Below are positions 6,898 through 9,271 of a DNA stretch of 9,271 nucleotides, in pieces (the stretch's first letter is position 1; each line of letters starts with the position of its first letter). The position numbers and the translations under genes were made by a program. Source of the stretch: an uncultured Bacillota bacterium. GTDB lineage: Bacteria; Bacillota_I; Bacilli_A; RFN20; CAG-449. The notes under the pieces were generated by a model, which worked only from the letters and a program-made list of their open reading frames with translations, had not been told where the DNA came from and searched no databases. The stretch spans positions 1-9,271 of the forward strand of contig CAJKZK010000070.1 of assembly GCA_905204225.1 (NCBI GenBank), written 5' to 3'.

Positions 6898-8394
6898 ATG
6901 GAAGAAAAATTAACAGATCAAGAAATTGTTAGAAGACAAAAAGTAGAAAAATTAAAAGAACTAGGAATTGACCCTTTTGGACAAGCATATCAAAGAACAG
7001 ACTGGTCGCAAGATATTAGAAATAAAGTTAAAGGCTTATCACATGAAGAAGTAGAAGCTTTGAATTTAGAAGTATCTGTAGCAGGAAGAATCATGTTCAT
7101 TAGAAAAATGGGTAAAGCAAGTTTCTTTTCTATACAAGATATTAAAGGAAAAATTCAAATATATATTTCTTTAAATGATGTTGGGGAACAAACTTATGCT
7201 TTATTTAAAATGGCTGATGTTGGCGATATTGTTGGAGTAAAAGGAAAAGTTATGTTAACTCAAACAGGTGAACCTACTATTAAATGTTTTGAATATACTC
7301 ATTTAACTAAAGCATTAAGACCACTACCAGAAAAGTTTCATGGTTTAACAGATAAAGAAGAAAGATATCGTAGAAGATATGTTGATTTAATTATGAATGA
7401 AGAAGCAAAAAGAGTAGCTATTGCAAGGCCAAAAATTATTCGTGCTATTCAAGAATATTGTGATTCATTAGGTTTTATTGAAGTTGAAACACCTGTACTT
7501 TCACCAATCCAAGGTGGTGCAAGTGCTAGACCATTTATTACACATCACAATGCTTTAGATAGAGATTTCTATTTAAGAATTGCTACTGAATTACCATTAA
7601 AAAGATTAATAGTTGGTGGATTAGAAAAAGTTTATGAAATAGGTAGATTATTTAGAAATGAAGGAATGGATTTAACTCATAATCCAGAATTTACTACTAT
7701 CGAATTATATGAAGCTTATGGCGATTTATCTTCAATGATGAAAATAACAGAAGGCTTAATTCGTTTCGCTGCTAAAAAATTAGGCGATAAAACAGAATTT
7801 ATGGATATTTTTAATCCTGATGGAGAAAAAATTGATATTTCAAAACCATTTAGAGTAGTAACAATGTGCGATATGATTAAAGAATATGTTGGTATTGACT
7901 TTAAAAACAATCATTATACATTAGAAGAAGCTAAAGAATTAGCAGCCAAACATAATATTAAAGTGGAAAAACATTTCACAGTAGGACATATTATTGATGC
8001 GTTCTTTGAAACATATTGTGAAGATAAATTAATTCAACCTACATTCTTATGTGGTCATCCAGTTGAAATATCTCCATTAACTAAAATTGATCCAGAAGAT
8101 CCTAGATTTGTTCAAAGATTTGAATTATATATCGGAGGGCATGAATTTGCTAATGCATATACAGAATTAAACGATCCAATTGAACAAAAAAATAGATTCT
8201 TGGAGCAATTAAAAGAAAAAGATGCTGGTAACGATGAAGCAAATGACATGGATACTGATTTCGTAGAAGCTCTTGAATATGGTATGCCACCATGTGGAGG
8301 AGTTGGAATTGGTATTGATAGATTAGTAATGTTTTTAACTGAACAAACATCAATAAGAGAAGTCTTACTTTTTCCACACATGAAAAATAAATAA
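6898..8394 (+). CDS. lysS: Lysyl-tRNA synthetase, class II
   Basis: LysRS charges tRNA-Lys with lysine in the cytoplasm. The 498-residue length is standard for the bacterial class II enzyme. An N-terminal OB-fold anticodon-binding domain (about residues 58-150, with VAGRIMFIRKMGKASFF) is followed by the class II catalytic core. Motif 1 lies around GFIEVETPVLSP and the conserved GGASARPF follows. Motif 2 has R250 and RNEG from residue 253, followed by HNPEFT and IELYEAY. Motif 3 is GVGIGIDRL with the invariant R475. ERYRRRYVDL is also typical. The ATG at 6898 has GAAGAGGT ending 7 bases upstream. The gene is divergent from dnaX, and no T-box or lysine riboswitch is visible upstream. I see no convincing plus-strand terminator directly after it; its stop codon lies only a few bases before the putative Spo0A site. 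Confidence 0.97.
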   Translation: MEEKLTDQEIVRRQKVEKLKELGIDPFGQAYQRTDWSQDIRNKVKGLSHEEVEALNLEVSVAGRIMFIRKMGKASFFSIQDIKGKIQIYISLNDVGEQTYALFKMADVGDIVGVKGKVMLTQTGEPTIKCFEYTHLTKALRPLPEKFHGLTDKEERYRRRYVDLIMNEEAKRVAIARPKIIRAIQEYCDSLGFIEVETPVLSPIQGGASARPFITHHNALDRDFYLRIATELPLKRLIVGGLEKVYEIGRLFRNEGMDLTHNPEFTTIELYEAYGDLSSMMKITEGLIRFAAKKLGDKTEFMDIFNPDGEKIDISKPFRVVTMCDMIKEYVGIDFKNNHYTLEEAKELAAKHNIKVEKHFTVGHIIDAFFETYCEDKLIQPTFLCGHPVEISPLTKIDPEDPRFVQRFELYIGGHEFANAYTELNDPIEQKNRFLEQLKEKDAGNDEANDMDTDFVEALEYGMPPCGGVGIGIDRLVMFLTEQTSIREVLLFPHMKNK

Positions 8395-8396
8395 AT

Positions 8397-8413
8397 TTCG
8401 ACATTTTTCGACA
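8397..8413 (-). promoter_or_regulatory. Putative tandem Spo0A-binding site (two 0A boxes)
   Basis: The plus strand reads TTTCGACA at 8396-8403 and again at 8406-8413. On the minus strand this is TGTCGAA, three bases, TGTCGAA. The core 0A box for Spo0A is TGNCGAA, and both copies match fully. The 10-bp head-to-tail spacing is that of the B. subtilis abrB operator (TGTCGAA, three bases, TGACGAA), bound by two Spo0A molecules. The site begins two bases after the lysS stop and about 155 bases before the unknown membrane gene. Both boxes carry CG in otherwise very AT-rich DNA, which makes chance occurrence less likely. Spo0A itself is not in the window. Confidence 0.6.
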
Positions 8414-8427
8414 AAATTGCATATAAA
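8398..8427 (+). promoter_or_regulatory. Candidate sigma-A promoter for the membrane-protein gene
   Basis: TCGACA (8398-8403, 5 of 6 to TTGACA) is followed after 18 bp by TATAAA (8422-8427, 5 of 6 to TATAAT). The -35 lies inside the upstream 0A box and the second box occupies the spacer. The predicted start near 8434 would leave a leader of about 136 bases. Another reading uses the second TCGACA (8408-8413) with weaker -10 hexamers 19-21 bp downstream. Confidence 0.4.
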
Positions 8428-8437
8428 TTGCTCATAT
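8414..8437 (+). repeat. Short direct repeat AAATTGC, 11-bp period
   Basis: AAATTGC occurs at 8414-8420 and 8425-8431, each followed shortly by CATAT (8420-8424 and 8433-8437). The pair directly follows the 0A-box pair and overlaps the candidate -10 element. Confidence 0.4.
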
Positions 8438-8455
8438 TTTAGCTATTACACAGAA

Positions 8456-8512
8456 AAAATTGATAAAAACTAAAGAAAAAAATCAAAAAATGATGAAAAT
8501 TAATAAAAACTA
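8456..8512 (+). repeat. 17-base direct repeat, 40-base period, in leader of membrane-protein gene
   Basis: AAAATTGATAAAAACTA (8456-8472) recurs as AAAATTAATAAAAACTA (8496-8512) with one mismatch. The second copy forms part of the left arm and the loop of the hairpin at 8490-8521. Low complexity weakens its significance, but the near-identity over 17 bases is more than A-richness alone would suggest. Confidence 0.45.
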
Positions 8513-8521
8513 TTTCATCAT
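8490..8521 (-). terminator. Hairpin with T-tract on the minus strand (antisense-facing terminator-like)
   Basis: The 9-bp perfect arms ATGATGAAA (8490-8498) and TTTCATCAT (8513-8521) enclose a 14-base loop. On the minus strand the hairpin is followed by TTTTTTGATTTTTTT, as in an intrinsic terminator for transcription coming from the right. On the plus strand it has no T tract, so it would not end lysS; there it would only form a leader hairpin upstream of the 8570 gene. Only two of nine pairs are G-C, so strength is doubtful. Confidence 0.3.
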
Positions 8522-8556
8522 ATTAATGATATCTTTAAGATAAGCAACGTTGTTCT

Positions 8557-8562
8557 GGAGGG
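8557..8562 (+). promoter_or_regulatory. Strong ribosome binding site of the unknown membrane gene
   Basis: GGAGGG ends 7 bases before the ATG at 8570. This is among the best ribosome binding sites in the window and supports the gene being expressed. An 8-base palindrome, CAACGTTG (8545-8552), lies just upstream. Confidence 0.75.
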
Positions 8563-8569
8563 ATATTAA

Positions 8570-9247
8570 ATGGATATCAAAAAGAAACTAAAAGAAAGGG
8601 CAATTGAAAAATTGAATAGTGAATTCAATATTGAAAACAAGCATGATTTAACCCAAAAAAATGTAGAATTTTCATCTTTAGCTAGAGATGAATCGATAGT
8701 TAATGCATCTAAAAAAACTGAAGAAAATCATGAACCATTTGATGCCATTGAAGCAATCAAAAAGAATCATTTTATTTTCAGAAAAATTCCATTTGTATGT
8801 ATATGCTTAACTGTTATGGCTGCTATTATAACTAGTTCTATATCTTTAACTATTGCTAGTGGGAAACCTATATATGAGGGAGAAAATCGTGTGATGATTG
8901 ATAGCTTTAATATTGCTAAAAATGATTTGAAAAAAATTTATAATGAAAAAAATACTGCTTTACTATATTCAAATTATTTAGATGAAAATACTGTTATCAA
9001 TTTATTTTCTAATAAAGATGATACTAATTATTATATTCAAATTTATGATTCTTTTAAAAAAGATTTAGTAATAAAAATGGATATACAAGTTAATGGTAAA
9101 ATTAAAACATTATATAACAATTTAGATGGTGCATCTTTTATTACGCTTCTTAATGATTCTTCCTTACCAGTAATTGAAGGAGATATCTTATTTGGGTCTG
9201 TGTACCTTAATAATATTTTTACAACTAATATTATATATAATTTCTAG
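8570..9247 (+). CDS. Unrecognised single-pass membrane protein
   Basis: I do not recognise this 225-residue protein. The first 72 residues are hydrophilic and highly charged, begin MDIKKKLKERAIEKL (a likely amphipathic helix) and end in a basic stretch, KKNHFIFRK. One hydrophobic segment follows (about 73-96, IPFVCICLTVMAAII and onward). The remaining ~129 residues are polar, Asn/Asp/Lys/Ile-rich and without cysteine. The basic cytoplasmic side predicts N-in, C-out topology. There is no cleavable signal peptide, lipobox or recognised enzymatic motif. The C-terminal part alternates short hydrophobic and polar stretches, suggesting a beta-rich outer domain (inference). The start is fixed by GGAGGG 7 bases upstream. 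It is separated from lysS by 175 bases holding a putative Spo0A site, so it probably has its own promoter. A sporulation- or envelope-related role is possible only by context. Confidence 0.8.
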   Translation: MDIKKKLKERAIEKLNSEFNIENKHDLTQKNVEFSSLARDESIVNASKKTEENHEPFDAIEAIKKNHFIFRKIPFVCICLTVMAAIITSSISLTIASGKPIYEGENRVMIDSFNIAKNDLKKIYNEKNTALLYSNYLDENTVINLFSNKDDTNYYIQIYDSFKKDLVIKMDIQVNGKIKTLYNNLDGASFITLLNDSSLPVIEGDILFGSVYLNNIFTTNIIYNF

Positions 9248-9271
9248 ATTTATTTATTTAATATAAATTTA

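Noticed and set aside
8112..8435. Two overlapping minus-strand open frames opposite the lysS 3' end.
   Set aside because: Both are antisense shadows of conserved LysRS motif 3 coding sequence with no family resemblance.
8433..8441. CATATTTTA as a sigma-K type -10 (CATANNNTA).
   Set aside because: There is no correctly spaced AC-type -35, and the motif is easily met by chance in AT-rich DNA.

Overview
This is a very AT-rich window (G+C roughly a quarter by eye) from a low-GC Firmicutes genome. It most resembles the Bacilli branch near Erysipelotrichia and the Mollicutes. The gene families, the strong AGGAGG-type ribosome binding sites and the dnaX-ybaB-recR core support this; I cannot name a genus. 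The standard genetic code is in use: all five tryptophan codons I checked are TGG and there is no in-frame TGA, although none of the ten genes stops with TGA either.

Layout. The left edge holds the 3' part of a plus-strand serine O-acetyltransferase gene (cysE/epsC type) whose reading frame enters from outside the window. It converges on a tightly packed seven-gene minus-strand operon, transcribed dnaX - ybaB - recR - tmk - holB - ricT - rsmI (6622 down to 566). An AT-rich hairpin between the two units overlaps both stop codons. A 266-base divergent intergenic region, with a helically phased TTCAAA repeat array, separates dnaX from plus-strand lysS (6898-8394). After lysS come 175 non-coding bases and then an unrecognised single-pass membrane protein of 225 residues (8570-9247).

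How the genes fit together. The operon combines two clamp-loader subunits of DNA polymerase III (DnaX, HolB), recombinational repair (RecR with its usual neighbour YbaB), dTTP supply (Tmk), an Fe-S regulator of RNA processing and developmental signalling (RicT), and a 16S rRNA methyltransferase (RsmI). It looks like a condensed version of two clusters that are separate in Bacillus subtilis. Gaps are -14 to +9 bases, and at two junctions the stop codon TAG is also the start of the next gene's TAGGAG ribosome binding site. LysRS is ordinary housekeeping.

The most notable signal lies between lysS and the unknown membrane gene: two perfect copies of TTTCGACA exactly 10 bp apart. Read on the other strand this is TGTCGAA-AAA-TGTCGAA, the tandem head-to-tail arrangement of 0A boxes bound by the sporulation master regulator Spo0A. 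A plausible sigma-A -35 element lies inside the first box. The unknown membrane gene may therefore be under Spo0A control, and the organism may sporulate or descend from a sporulating ancestor. The rest of the window is ordinary core genome. I see no mobile elements, CRISPR arrays, tRNAs or rRNAs.
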